From Pseudomonas putida (GTDB lineage Bacteria > Pseudomonadota > Gammaproteobacteria > Pseudomonadales > Pseudomonadaceae): 64,000 bases of DNA. This document shows, in pieces, positions 25,953-36,375 of this stretch. The position numbers and the translations under genes are program-made. Every line of letters begins with the position of its first letter. Position 1 is the stretch's first letter. Under the pieces are notes generated by a model. The model ran no database searches, had not been told where the DNA came from, and saw only the letters and a list, made by a program, of their open reading frames with translations. The stretch is taken from NCBI RefSeq assembly GCF_028682455.1, contig NZ_JANHLD010000004.1, positions 496,001 to 560,000 on the forward strand. The letters run 5' to 3'.

Positions 25953-27287
25953 TCACACCGGCGCCGGCTTGTCCGGCCCTGTCCCGGGTTCGACCTCCCC
26001 TTCTTCTTCCTCGGTATCCTCAGCCGCCACCGGCGCCTGCATCTGATCCTGCACCACCTGTTCATCCACCCGCGGGTCGAGGGCTGCCGACAAGGGCGAG
26101 CCTGCCGCCGGCATCGCCACGTGATGCAGTGGCGCATCGTCGACCTGGTGCAAGCCGGTGACCGCTTTCGGGCGAATCCGCCACACCAGCACCAGCGCAA
26201 AGAACACAAAGAAGGCGTAGAGCATCTGGGTGCCGAAAAGCTTCATCAACACGCCCGCCACCAATGGCCCGACACTGGCGCCCACCCCATAGGTCACCAG
26301 CAGCATGGCGGTCAGCGATACCCGCCGCTCACTTTCCACATGGTCGTTGGAAAACGCCACCGCCAGCGGGTACAAGCTGAACTGCAGCAATGACACCGCA
26401 AACCCCGCCGCGAACAATATCACCAGCGGCACCGTCGGCATGATCGCCAGGGGCAAGGCTGTGACCGCCAGGCCTGCGGCGACGCTGCGGATCAACAATG
26501 CGCGGTCATAACGATCGGACAACCACCCCAGCGGCCATTGCACCAACAGGCCGGCGAAAATACAGCAGCCCATGTACAAGCCGATCTGCTCGGTGCTCAG
26601 CCCCTGCTTGGCGGCGTACAAGGGCGCCAGGCCATAGAAGGAGCCGACGATCAGCCCCGCCCCCAAAACCGTACTCAACGACTGCGGTACCCGCTTGATG
26701 AAGAAGCGCGGCTCCATCGGTGCCGGGCGCAAGGGCGCCGGGTGAATGCGCCGGGTCAGCGCGACCGGTACCAGGCACAAGGCAAAGCACATGGCGACCA
26801 GCATCAGCAGTTCAGGCCCCAGTTGCGGATGCGCGACCAGAATCAACTGCCCCAGCACCAGGCCCAGATAGGAAAAGATCATGTAGCCACTGAACACCGC
26901 GCCACGTTGCTTGGCATCGGCCTGCTCGTTGAGCCAGCTTTCGATGACCATGTACTGACACATCATCCCCAGGCCAACGATGACCCGCAGCACCAGCCAG
27001 GCCGGTAGCCAACTGACCAGGCCGTGACCGAGCACTGCCGCTCCGACGATCCCGGCACAGGTGGCATAGGCCCGAATGTGGCCGACCCGGGCAATCAGCC
27101 GGTGGCCGATCTTGCCGCCCAGGGCCAGGCCAAAATAGTTGGCCGCCATCAGCGCCCCCACCCACAGGCTGTCGACATGATCGGCAGCCAGCCTCAAGGT
27201 CAGGTAGGTACTCAACAAGCCGGAGCCGATCAACATCATCAGCGCAGCGAAATACAGCGCGCGAAAAGACTTCCAGATCTGTCGCAT
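25953..27287 (-). CDS. Major facilitator superfamily transporter (YcaD-like)
   Basis: 444 residues from ATG 27287 (AGGGA seven bases upstream); the open frame extends further upstream but is not hydrophobic or conserved. About twelve hydrophobic segments are visible, starting LYFAALMMLIGSGLLSTYLTLRLAADHV. The loop 2-3 motif GLALGGKIGHRLIARVGHIR is MFS-like. The C-terminal tail (about 390-444) is cytoplasmic, acidic and Pro-rich. It resembles the YcaD family, whose substrate is unknown. It is convergent with flgZ and downstream of a glutamine-synthetase-like gene that has its own terminator. Confidence 0.85.
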   Translation of the reverse strand: MRQIWKSFRALYFAALMMLIGSGLLSTYLTLRLAADHVDSLWVGALMAANYFGLALGGKIGHRLIARVGHIRAYATCAGIVGAAVLGHGLVSWLPAWLVLRVIVGLGMMCQYMVIESWLNEQADAKQRGAVFSGYMIFSYLGLVLGQLILVAHPQLGPELLMLVAMCFALCLVPVALTRRIHPAPLRPAPMEPRFFIKRVPQSLSTVLGAGLIVGSFYGLAPLYAAKQGLSTEQIGLYMGCCIFAGLLVQWPLGWLSDRYDRALLIRSVAAGLAVTALPLAIMPTVPLVILFAAGFAVSLLQFSLYPLAVAFSNDHVESERRVSLTAMLLVTYGVGASVGPLVAGVLMKLFGTQMLYAFFVFFALVLVWRIRPKAVTGLHQVDDAPLHHVAMPAAGSPLSAALDPRVDEQVVQDQMQAPVAAEDTEEEEGEVEPGTGPDKPAPV

Positions 27288-27371
27288 CAGCGTCCCTAAC
27301 GGCCCCTTGAACAGGTGGAAAAACTGCTTGAAAGCATAAGTGAAATTACCGCTGCCGTAGGCGCCAGGCAT

Positions 27372-27417
27372 AAAAAAAACAGGTGGCGACCTTCCGACCG
27401 GGAACGTCTACCACCTG
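27372..27417 (-). terminator. Rho-independent terminator of the glutamine-synthetase-like gene
   Basis: CAGGTGG (minus strand) pairs with CCACCTG, with extra pairing inside the long loop, and is followed by eight T residues. Confidence 0.85.
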
Positions 27418-27449
27418 CGTTTCGATCACACCTCAGCGCGCAGCGCCGG

Positions 27450-28793
27450 TTATGCCTGCGCTGCCAGCACGCGTCGCTCCCATGGGGTGATCTCATCGAA
27501 GAAACTGGTCAGCTCCATGGTCTTGGTGGCGATGTAGCCTTCGATGAACTCCTTGCCGAACAGTTCCCGCGCAAGCTCGCTTCGCTTCAGACGCTCAAGG
27601 GCAGCATGCAAGGTACAAGGCAGGCTCAGATGATCCGGCACGTCGAATTCGCCCTGGATCGGCGCCGTCGGTTCCAGTTGATGCTCGATGCCATGCAGGC
27701 CGGCGGCAAGGCTTGCGGCAATTGCCAGGTACGGGTTGGTATCGGCGCCCGGCAAACGGTTCTCGACCCGCCGAGCAACGGGAGAGCTGGCCGGAATGCG
27801 CAACCCGGCGGCGCGGTTGTCTTCAGACCAGCAGGCATTGTTGGGTGAGGCATAGGGGTGGCACAGGCGCTGGTAGGAGTTGACGTTGGGCGCGAACAAC
27901 GCCGTGAAGTCGGCCATGCACGCCTGCAGGCCACCAATGAAGTGGTGGAAGGTAGCGGTCGGCTCGCCACCGGCATCGCTGAACACATTGCGCCCGCCTT
28001 CGATCTCCACCAGGCTCTGGTGAATGTGCATGGAGCTCCCCGGCGTGTGCGCCAGCGGCTTGGCCATGCACACCACGGTCAGGCCATGCTTTAGCGCCAC
28101 TTCCTTGAGCAAGTGCTTGAACAGCAGGGTCTGGTCGGCCAGCAGCAACGGATCGCCGTGCAGCAGATTGATCTCGAACTGACTGACGCCCATCTCGTGC
28201 ATGAAGGTATCGCGCGGCAGCCCCAGGGCCTCCATGCAGCGGTAGACCTCATTGAAGAACGGGCGCAGACCATTGTTGGAGCTAACGCTGAAGGCCGAGT
28301 AGCCCTCTTCGCGGCGGCGATCCTTGCCAAGTGGCGGCAGGAAGGGTTGGCTGGGGTCGCTGTTGGGGGCGAATACAAAGAACTCGAGCTCGGTGGCCAC
28401 CACAGGGGCAAGACCCCGCGCGGCATAACGGGCGATCACCGCCTTGAGCAGGCCACGAGACGACAGGCCGGAGCTTTCGCCGCTGAGTTCGACGGCATCG
28501 CAGATCGCCAGGGCACGGGGCTCGTCACTCCAGGGCAAGCGGTGAATCTGCTGGGCATCGGCTACCAGGGCCAGGTCACCATCATCGCTGCCGTAGAAGC
28601 GTGCCGGTGGATAACCACCCATGATGCATTGCAGCAGGACGCCGCGGGCCATCTGCAAGCGACGGCCTTCGAGAAACCCTTCCGCGGTCATTACCTTGCC
28701 GCGCGGCACACCATTGAGGTCTGGCGTGACGCACTCGATTTCATCAATGCCCGTCAATCGCTCTGCGAGAGAACGCTGGCCACTGGTCGTCAT
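27450..28793 (-). CDS. Glutamine synthetase-family protein, probable gamma-glutamylpolyamine synthetase
   Basis: 447 residues. The GS beta-grasp domain (about 15-110) precedes the catalytic domain with VATELEFFVFAP (metal-binding Glu), HTPGSSMHIHQSL, NSYQRL and PVARRVENRLPGADTNPYLAIAASLAAGLHGI. It lacks the adenylylation-type C terminus of GlnA. The sequence style is that of PuuA/PauA enzymes, which ligate glutamate to polyamines such as putrescine or spermidine. The exact amine cannot be told. It is monocistronic, next to bkdR. No polyamine catabolic partner genes are adjacent. Confidence 0.82.
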   Translation of the reverse strand: MTTSGQRSLAERLTGIDEIECVTPDLNGVPRGKVMTAEGFLEGRRLQMARGVLLQCIMGGYPPARFYGSDDGDLALVADAQQIHRLPWSDEPRALAICDAVELSGESSGLSSRGLLKAVIARYAARGLAPVVATELEFFVFAPNSDPSQPFLPPLGKDRRREEGYSAFSVSSNNGLRPFFNEVYRCMEALGLPRDTFMHEMGVSQFEINLLHGDPLLLADQTLLFKHLLKEVALKHGLTVVCMAKPLAHTPGSSMHIHQSLVEIEGGRNVFSDAGGEPTATFHHFIGGLQACMADFTALFAPNVNSYQRLCHPYASPNNACWSEDNRAAGLRIPASSPVARRVENRLPGADTNPYLAIAASLAAGLHGIEHQLEPTAPIQGEFDVPDHLSLPCTLHAALERLKRSELARELFGKEFIEGYIATKTMELTSFFDEITPWERRVLAAQA

Positions 28794-28952
28794 GACACTA
28801 TCCTTTTTGTTTTCGCATGCCGGGAACGGCGACAGCTACAACATAGGCGTGGGGCGTTTGAAATTTCAAGCAGTGATGCGATATGTGATCGTAATTTTAT
28901 ACAGCCTAGCCTTCATGTGAATACAACACCTGTGGACGGTTGAACTGGCCTC

Positions 28953-28976
28953 ATCGCGGGGCAAGCCCGCCCCTGC
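28953..28976. repeat. Single REP element downstream of bkdR
   Basis: ATCGCGGGGCAAGCCCGCCC is one unpaired REP core between bkdR and the glutamine-synthetase-like gene. Confidence 0.8.
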
Positions 28977-28985
28977 CAAAGTCGT

Positions 28986-29471
28986 TCACACCGGCAAAGT
29001 CATGCCATTGGCCGGCAACGGTAGCGCGGTTTTGTAGCGCACCTGCTTCAAGGCAAAGCTCGAACGGATATTGGCCACCCCCGGCAGGCGCGTCAGGTAA
29101 TCGAGAAACCGCTCCAGCGCCTGGATGCTCGGCAGCAACACCCGCAGCAAATAGTCAGGGTCGCCGGTCATCAAGTAGCACTCCATGACCTCCGGCCGCT
29201 CGGCAATCTCTTCTTCAAAACGATGCAGGGATTGCTCCACCTGCTTTTCGAGGCTGACATGAATGAACACATTGACGTCCAGGCCCAGCACTTCAGGCGC
29301 CAGCAAGGTCACCTGCTGGCGGATCACGCCCATCTCTTCCATGGCCTTGACCCGGTTGAAACACGGCGTGGGCGACAGGTTCACCGAACGCGCAAGCTCG
29401 GCATTGGTGATCCGGGCGTTTTCCTGAAGGCTGTTGAGAATGCCTATATCCGTACGATCCAGTTTGCGCAT
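28986..29471 (-). CDS. bkdR: Lrp/AsnC-family activator BkdR
   Basis: 161 residues. The N-terminal winged HTH is KLDRTDIGILNSLQENARITNAELARSVNLSPTPCFNRVKAMEEMGVI. The C-terminal RAM/AsnC domain includes NVFIHVSLEKQVEQSLHRFEEEIAERPEVMECYLMTGDPDYLLRVLLPSIQALERFL. It is divergent from bkdA1. In P. putida, BkdR binds the intergenic region and activates the bkd operon with L-branched-chain amino acids. An A-rich stretch (29485-29497) overlaps its translation-initiation region and fits the known Crc effect on bkdR. Confidence 0.95.
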   Translation of the reverse strand: MRKLDRTDIGILNSLQENARITNAELARSVNLSPTPCFNRVKAMEEMGVIRQQVTLLAPEVLGLDVNVFIHVSLEKQVEQSLHRFEEEIAERPEVMECYLMTGDPDYLLRVLLPSIQALERFLDYLTRLPGVANIRSSFALKQVRYKTALPLPANGMTLPV

Positions 29472-29484
29472 GAGAGAATTTCAC

Positions 29485-29497
29485 CTGTTTTTTGTCT
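29485..29497 (-). promoter_or_regulatory. A-rich candidate Hfq/Crc site in the bkdR leader
   Basis: On the minus strand AGACAAAAAACAG ends about 14 bases before the bkdR ATG, overlapping the SD-like CAGGTG. It resembles the CA/A-rich Crc-Hfq targets but is not an exact AANAANAA match. Crc control of bkdR in P. putida is established. Confidence 0.5.
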
Positions 29498-29638
29498 TTA
29501 TAAGGAATGTTTATCCGCAAGCCAGAATAAAGGCAATGAACTTGAGAGAAATATTCTTCAGGCGCCCGAATATCATGTAGGACAAGACTGACTCCCTAGT
29601 CACAAGCCGGGGATTCAGCAGCGACCGCTTCAAAGCTC

Positions 29639-29646
29639 AACAAAAA
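29639..29646 (+). promoter_or_regulatory. Candidate Hfq/Crc target in the bkdA1 leader
   Basis: AACAAAAA matches AANAANAA exactly. It sits about 28 bases before the bkdA1 ATG in a purine-rich leader that lacks a strong Shine-Dalgarno. Confidence 0.5.
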
Positions 29647-29673
29647 CACAAGACAGAGCGAGCGTAAAAAAGC

Positions 29674-30906
29674 ATGAACGAGTACGCCCCCCTGCGTCTG
29701 CATGTGCCCGAGCCCACCGGCCGGCCAGGCTGCCAGACTGATTTTTCCTACCTGCGTCTGAACGATGCGGGCAAGGTCCGTAAACCTCCCGTCGATGTAG
29801 AAGCTGCCGATACCGCTGATATCGCCTACAGCCTGATCCGGGTGCTGGACGACAAAGGCAATGCCCTGGGCCCCTGGGCCGAGGACATCAGCCCCGAGAT
29901 CCTGCGCCAGGGCATGCGCACCATGCTCAAGACCCGGCTGTTCGACAGCCGCATGGTGGTAGCCCAGCGGCAGAAGAAGATGTCCTTCTATATGCAGAGC
30001 CTGGGTGAAGAAGCCATCGGCAGCGGCCAGGCCATGGCCCTGAACCGCACCGACATGTGCTTCCCCACCTACCGCCAGCAAAGCATCCTGATGGCCCGCG
30101 ACGTGTCGCTGGTCGAGATGATCTGCCAGTTGCTGTCCAACGAGCGCGACCCGCTCAAGGGCCGCCAGCTGCCGATCATGTACTCGGTGCGCGAAGCCGG
30201 CTTCTTCACCATCAGCGGCAACCTCGCGACCCAGTTCGTCCAGGCCGTGGGCTGGGCCATGGCCTCGGCCATCAAGGGCGATACCAAGATCGCCTCGGCC
30301 TGGATCGGCGATGGCGCCACCGCCGAGTCCGACTTCCACACCGCCCTGACCTTCGCCCACGTTTACCGCGCGCCGGTGATCCTCAACGTGGTCAACAACC
30401 AGTGGGCAATCTCCACCTTCCAGGCCATCGCCGGCGGTGAGTCGACCACCTTCGCCGGTCGTGGCGTGGGTTGCGGCATCGCCTCGCTGCGGGTCGACGG
30501 CAACGACTTCATCGCCGTCTACGCGGCCTCGCGCTGGGCCGCCGAACGTGCCCGTCGCGGCCTGGGCCCAAGCCTGATCGAGTGGGTCACCTACCGTGCC
30601 GGCCCGCACTCGACCTCGGACGATCCGTCCAAGTATCGTCCGGCCGACGACTGGAATCACTTCCCGCTGGGCGACCCGATCGCCCGCCTCAAACAGCACC
30701 TGATCGCCATCGGCCACTGGTCCGAGGAAGAGCACCAGGCGGTCACCGCCGAGCTCGAGGCCGAGATCATCAAGGCGCAGAAAGAAGCCGAGCAGTACGG
30801 CACCCTGGCCGGTGGCCAGATGCCGAGCCCGGCCTCCATGTTCGAGGACGTCTACAAGGAGATGCCGGAGCACCTGCGCCGGCAGCGCCAGGAACTGGGG
30901 ATCTGA
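29674..30906 (+). CDS. bkdA1: 2-oxoisovalerate dehydrogenase E1 alpha subunit
   Basis: 410 residues, the length known for P. putida. The thiamine-diphosphate motif runs GDGATAESDFHTALTFAHVYRAPVILNVVNNQWAIS (about 210-245). The loop RAGPHSTSDDPSKYR corresponds to the phosphorylation loop of E1 alpha proteins. With BkdA2 it forms the E1 heterotetramer that decarboxylates 2-oxo acids from Val, Leu and Ile. It is the first gene of bkdA1-A2-B-lpdV, and the stop is one base from the bkdA2 start. No strong ribosome binding site is seen. Confidence 0.97.
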   Translation: MNEYAPLRLHVPEPTGRPGCQTDFSYLRLNDAGKVRKPPVDVEAADTADIAYSLIRVLDDKGNALGPWAEDISPEILRQGMRTMLKTRLFDSRMVVAQRQKKMSFYMQSLGEEAIGSGQAMALNRTDMCFPTYRQQSILMARDVSLVEMICQLLSNERDPLKGRQLPIMYSVREAGFFTISGNLATQFVQAVGWAMASAIKGDTKIASAWIGDGATAESDFHTALTFAHVYRAPVILNVVNNQWAISTFQAIAGGESTTFAGRGVGCGIASLRVDGNDFIAVYAASRWAAERARRGLGPSLIEWVTYRAGPHSTSDDPSKYRPADDWNHFPLGDPIARLKQHLIAIGHWSEEEHQAVTAELEAEIIKAQKEAEQYGTLAGGQMPSPASMFEDVYKEMPEHLRRQRQELGI

Positions 30907-30907
30907 G

Positions 30908-31966
30908 ATGAACGATCACAACACTTCAATTCAGTTGGACACCGCCATGGCGACTACCACCATGACCATGATCCAGGCCCTGCGCTCGGCCATGGACATC
31001 ATGCTCGAGCGCGATGACAACGTGGTCGTCTACGGCCAGGACGTGGGTTACTTCGGCGGCGTGTTCCGCTGCACCGAAGGCCTGCAGACCAAGTACGGCA
31101 AGTCGCGCGTATTCGATGCGCCGATCTCCGAAAGCGGCATCGTCGGCACCGCCGTGGGCATGGGCGCCTACGGCCTGCGCCCGGTGGTCGAGATCCAGTT
31201 CGCCGACTACTTCTACCCGGCCTCCGACCAGATCGTGTCCGAGATGGCCCGCCTGCGCTATCGCTCGGCCGGCGAGTTCGTGGCCCCGCTGACCCTGCGC
31301 ATGCCTTGTGGCGGCGGCATCTACGGCGGCCAGACCCACAGCCAGAGCCCTGAGGCGATGTTCACCCAGGTGTGCGGCCTGCGCACCGTGATGCCATCGA
31401 ACCCCTACGACGCCAAAGGCCTGCTGATCGCCTCGATCGAGAACGACGACCCAGTGATCTTCCTGGAGCCCAAGCGCCTGTACAACGGCCCGTTCGACGG
31501 CCACCACGACCGCCCGGTAACGCCATGGTCGAAACACCCGGCCAGCGCCGTGCCCGACGGCTATTACACCGTGCCGCTGGACAAGGCTGCGATCACCCGC
31601 CCCGGCAATGACGTGACCGTGCTGACCTACGGCACCACCGTGTACGTGTCCCAGGTGGCGGCCGAAGAGACCGGCGTGGATGCCGAAGTCATCGACCTGC
31701 GCAGCCTGTGGCCATTGGACCTGGAAACCATTGTCGCCTCGGTGAAAAAGACCGGTCGCTGCGTGGTGGTTCACGAGGCCACCCGTACCTGCGGTTTCGG
31801 CGCCGAGCTGATCTCGCTGGTACAGGAACACTGCTTCCATCACCTCGAAGCCCCGATCGAACGCGTCACCGGCTGGGATACCCCCTACCCGCACGCGCAG
31901 GAATGGGCGTATTTCCCCGGCCCCTCGCGAGTGGGCGCGGCATTGAAACGGGTCATGGAGGTCTGA
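30908..31966 (+). CDS. bkdA2: 2-oxoisovalerate dehydrogenase E1 beta subunit
   Basis: 352 residues from ATG 30908. It has the transketolase pyrimidine-binding domain with YGQDVGYFGGVFRCTEGL, ESGIVGTAVGMGAYGLRPVVEIQFADYFYPASDQIVSEMARLRY and CGGGIYGGQTHSQSPEAMF. The C-terminal transketolase domain contains VIDLRSLWPLDLETIVASVKKTGRCVVVHEA. It pairs with BkdA1 and is directly contiguous with bkdB, whose ATG starts at the next base after its stop. Confidence 0.97.
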   Translation: MNDHNTSIQLDTAMATTTMTMIQALRSAMDIMLERDDNVVVYGQDVGYFGGVFRCTEGLQTKYGKSRVFDAPISESGIVGTAVGMGAYGLRPVVEIQFADYFYPASDQIVSEMARLRYRSAGEFVAPLTLRMPCGGGIYGGQTHSQSPEAMFTQVCGLRTVMPSNPYDAKGLLIASIENDDPVIFLEPKRLYNGPFDGHHDRPVTPWSKHPASAVPDGYYTVPLDKAAITRPGNDVTVLTYGTTVYVSQVAAEETGVDAEVIDLRSLWPLDLETIVASVKKTGRCVVVHEATRTCGFGAELISLVQEHCFHHLEAPIERVTGWDTPYPHAQEWAYFPGPSRVGAALKRVMEV

Positions 31967-33244
31967 ATGGGCACGCACGTCATCAAGATGCCGGATATCG
32001 GTGAAGGCATCGCACAAGTTGAACTGGTGGAATGGTTCGTCAAAGTGGGCGACACCGTCACCGAAGACCAGGTCGTGGCTGACGTCATGACCGACAAGGC
32101 CACGGTGGAAATCCCCTCGCCGGTCAGCGGCAAGGTCCTGGCCCTGGGTGGCCAGCCGGGTGAAGTCATGGCCGTGGGCAGCGAACTGATCCGCATCGAG
32201 GTCGAAGGCAGCGGCAACGCCCCTGCAGGACCCGCCACTGCAGAAGCAGGCTTGCCCCGCGAAGAAGCCCCCGCCAAACCCGCCCCTGCCCCGGCAGCCG
32301 CTTTGGCACCTGCACCGGCTCCGGCACCTACCGGCCACCAACCCGCCCCCATCGCCCCGCGCGAGGCCAACGAGCGCCCCCTGGCCTCCCCGGCCGTGCG
32401 CAAGCGCGCCCTGGATGTCGGCATCGAACTGCGTTATGTACATGGCAGCGGCCCGGCCGGGCGCATCCTGCATGAAGACCTGGATGCCTTCCTCACCCAG
32501 CCGACCCGTAGCACTCACGGTGCGCCAAGCGGCTACGCCAAGCGCAGCGACAGCGAGCAGATCCCGGTCATCGGCCTGCGCCGCAAGATCGCCCAGCGCA
32601 TGCAGGACGCCAAGCGCCGCGTCGCACACTTCAGCTACGTCGAAGAAATCGACGTCACCGCCCTTGAAGAGCTGCGCCTGCACCTGAACAAGAAGTGGGG
32701 CGACAGCCGCGGCAAGCTGACCCTGCTGCCGTTCCTGGTTCGTGCCATGGTCCTGGCGCTACGCGAGTTCCCGCAGATCAACGCCACCTACGACGACGAA
32801 GGCCAAGTCATTACCCGCCACGGCGCGGTGCATGTGGGCATCGCCACCCAGGGCGACAACGGCCTGATGGTGCCGGTACTGCGTCATGCCGAAGCCGGCA
32901 GCCTGTGGAACAACGCAAGCGAGATCGTGCGCCTGGCCAATGCCGCCCGCACCAACAAGGCCAGCCGTGAGGAGCTCTCGGGCTCGACCATCACCCTGAC
33001 CAGCCTCGGCGCCCTTGGCGGCATCGTCTCGACCCCGGTGGTCAATACCCCTGAAGTGGCGATTGTGGGAGTCAACCGCATGGTCGAACGACCCATGGTG
33101 ATCAACGGCCAGATCGTGATCCGCAAGATGATGAACCTGTCCTCGTCCTTCGATCATCGCGTGGTCGATGGCATGGACGCTGCGCTCTTCATCCAGGCCA
33201 TTCGCGGCCTGCTCGAACAACCCGCCAGCCTGTTTGTGGAGTGA
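31967..33244 (+). CDS. bkdB: Branched-chain 2-oxoacid dehydrogenase E2 (lipoamide acyltransferase)
   Basis: 425 residues. One lipoyl domain (about 1-78) has the lipoylation Lys in VMTDKATVEIPSP. A long Ala/Pro linker (about 80-135) follows. The peripheral subunit-binding domain is LASPAVRKRALDVGIELRYVHGSGPAGRILHEDLDAFL. The catalytic domain ends with FDHRVVDGMDAALF, the acyltransferase HxxxDG motif. It forms the 24-mer core. A 19-base REP-like string lies within the linker coding sequence (32245-32263). Confidence 0.97.
   Translation: MGTHVIKMPDIGEGIAQVELVEWFVKVGDTVTEDQVVADVMTDKATVEIPSPVSGKVLALGGQPGEVMAVGSELIRIEVEGSGNAPAGPATAEAGLPREEAPAKPAPAPAAALAPAPAPAPTGHQPAPIAPREANERPLASPAVRKRALDVGIELRYVHGSGPAGRILHEDLDAFLTQPTRSTHGAPSGYAKRSDSEQIPVIGLRRKIAQRMQDAKRRVAHFSYVEEIDVTALEELRLHLNKKWGDSRGKLTLLPFLVRAMVLALREFPQINATYDDEGQVITRHGAVHVGIATQGDNGLMVPVLRHAEAGSLWNNASEIVRLANAARTNKASREELSGSTITLTSLGALGGIVSTPVVNTPEVAIVGVNRMVERPMVINGQIVIRKMMNLSSSFDHRVVDGMDAALFIQAIRGLLEQPASLFVE
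32245..32263 (+). repeat. REP-like 19-mer inside the bkdB linker
   Basis: GCAGGCTTGCCCCGCGAAG differs at one base from the REP half at 9604-9622 (GCGGGCTTGCCCCGCGAAG). It is read in frame as part of the AEAGLPREEA linker. It is the only copy in the window inside a gene. Confidence 0.6.
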
Positions 33245-33246
33245 CC

Positions 33247-34632
<1,386 letters not shown>

Positions 34633-34662
34633 AACGACACTGAAGCGGCTGAGGCCGATTTG

Positions 34663-34697
34663 ACCCGCTGCGCGCTTGCGCAGCGGGTATTTTTTTA
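34663..34697 (+). terminator. Rho-independent terminator of the bkd operon
   Basis: ACCCGCTGCGC and GCGCAGCGGGT form a near-perfect stem around a short loop and are followed by ATTTTTTT. The T run overlaps the stop codon of the convergent LysR gene. Confidence 0.92.
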
Positions 34698-35585
34698 GGC
34701 CTGGCTGGCAGCCTCGTTGCGGATCCAGTCAACGAACGCCTGTACCTCAGGGCGCTGCATCGCATCAGGGCGAGCGACCAGGTAATAGGCAAAACGCGAA
34801 GGCCAGGGCTTGTCCAGGGCCACGACCAACTTGCCGGCGTCGAGGTCTTCCTGCGCATGGGTATCCTGCACCAACGCAATACCTTGCCCTGCTGCCGCCG
34901 CGCGCAACAGCAGCAGGTCGTCTTCGAAACTCATCCCGCGCCGCGCCTGATCCCTCACATGCACTCCATGAGCCTTTAGCCAGAGCCCCCAGTCGGCACG
35001 ATCACTTTCCTGCAGCAGTGGGTAGTTCAGACAATCCTCCGGTTCGACAATCTTCGGTCCCTTGGCAAGCAGCCCCGGGCTTGCGACCGGTAACAACACG
35101 GGCGCCATCAACCGAACCGATTGCAGCCCCGGATAATGGCCAAGGCCGTGTCGCAAGGCGACGTCGACCCTGTCGCGGGTGAAATCCACCAAGCTTGACG
35201 ATGCCTCGACCCGCACTTCGATCTGTGGATGCAACGCGCTGAAGCGGCTGATTCTCGGCACCAGCCAGGCAGCGGCAAATGACGGGACCGTGCTGATGGT
35301 CAGGGTCTTTTCGACCGCCAGGTTCTCCAGTAGCGAAAGTGACTTTTCAATCTGATCGAAGCTGCGCAGCAGGTCGGGATAAACCCGTGCGCCGGCCTCG
35401 GTGAAGTGAACCCCATGGCGACTGCGCACGAAGAGGGCAACGCCGATGCGCGCTTCCAACAGTCGAATCTGCTGACTGACGGCCCCGGGGGTGACACCGA
35501 GACGTTCGGCCGCCGCCTTCAGGCTGCCCAAACGCCCGGCTTCAGTAAAAGCGCGCAATGCAAGTAACGGTAAGACGGCGCCCAT
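34695..35585 (-). CDS. LysR-family transcriptional regulator (GcvA-like)
   Basis: 296 residues. The N-terminal HTH is PLLALRAFTEAGRLGSLKAAAERLGVTPGAVSQQIRLLEARIGVALFVRSRHGVHFTEAG, close to the GcvA/AmpR branch. The substrate-binding domain (about 90-290) includes VDVALRHGLGHYPGL. It is divergent from a GST and a luciferase-like oxidoreductase, which it may control. The effector is unknown. Confidence 0.9.
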   Translation of the reverse strand: MGAVLPLLALRAFTEAGRLGSLKAAAERLGVTPGAVSQQIRLLEARIGVALFVRSRHGVHFTEAGARVYPDLLRSFDQIEKSLSLLENLAVEKTLTISTVPSFAAAWLVPRISRFSALHPQIEVRVEASSSLVDFTRDRVDVALRHGLGHYPGLQSVRLMAPVLLPVASPGLLAKGPKIVEPEDCLNYPLLQESDRADWGLWLKAHGVHVRDQARRGMSFEDDLLLLRAAAAGQGIALVQDTHAQEDLDAGKLVVALDKPWPSRFAYYLVARPDAMQRPEVQAFVDWIRNEAASQA

Positions 35586-35715
35586 GACCTGTCCTTGGTT
35601 TAGAAAATCTAATGTGTAGAGGGAGGAATGATCGTTTTTCAGCCAGCTGTTACCTACCTAGGATAGCCAACATGGCATCGGCCATAACTTAGCTCATCTA
35701 AGGCTGGAACCGTCA

Positions 35716-36351
35716 ATGAAGCCTCCTGAATTGATCCTGTACACCGACAGCTCACCCAATGGATTCAAAATCACCATCGCCCTTGAAGAGCTCGATGTGC
35801 CGTACACCCTCAGGCACGTGCAGATCGACCAAGGCGAACACCGCCATGCCGCGTTTCTCGAGCTCAATCCTCATGGGCGCATTCCCGTGCTGGTGGACGA
35901 AGGTACCGGCATCGTGCTGTTCGAGTCCGCAGCAATCCTGTTGTACCTGGCCGAAAAATTCGGTCGCCTGCTGCCGGATGACCATGAGTCGCGTTGGTTG
36001 GCCATCACCTGGTTGATGTTTCACGCCTCGAGCATGGGGCCATTGCTTGGCCAGCGCGTGCACTATGAGCTGTTCGACAGCACGCCGAATACGGCAGTGA
36101 TCGACCGCTACCAACGCCTCACCGAAGACACATTCGCCACCCTGGACGCTCGCCTGCAGCACAACGATTGGCTGGCAGGGCGTGAATACAGCATCGCCGA
36201 CATCGCCACCTTCGGCTGGATGCACATCGTGCGCATCATCGCGTTCGACTTCAGCCGTTACCCCCACCTGAGCGACTGGTACGCGCGCGCCAACCAGCGC
36301 CCGGCCGTGCAGCGCGGCATTCGCCTGCCTGCACCTGCCACCGGCCCCTGA
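35716..36351 (+). CDS. Glutathione S-transferase family protein
   Basis: 211 residues. The N-terminal thioredoxin fold (about 5-85) has LYTDSSPNGFKITIALEELDVPYTLRHV, the cis-Pro region GRIPVLVD, and the Glu-Ser pair in VLFESAAILLYLAEKFG that binds the glutathione glutamyl group. The C-terminal helical domain has the hydrophobic staple region YSIADIATFGWMHIV. It resembles YfcG/YghU-like nucleophilic or disulfide-reductase GSTs. It probably forms an operon with the downstream oxidoreductase, 24 bases away. Confidence 0.88.
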   Translation: MKPPELILYTDSSPNGFKITIALEELDVPYTLRHVQIDQGEHRHAAFLELNPHGRIPVLVDEGTGIVLFESAAILLYLAEKFGRLLPDDHESRWLAITWLMFHASSMGPLLGQRVHYELFDSTPNTAVIDRYQRLTEDTFATLDARLQHNDWLAGREYSIADIATFGWMHIVRIIAFDFSRYPHLSDWYARANQRPAVQRGIRLPAPATGP

Positions 36352-36375
36352 AACTCACTTCAAAAGAGACGCGGC

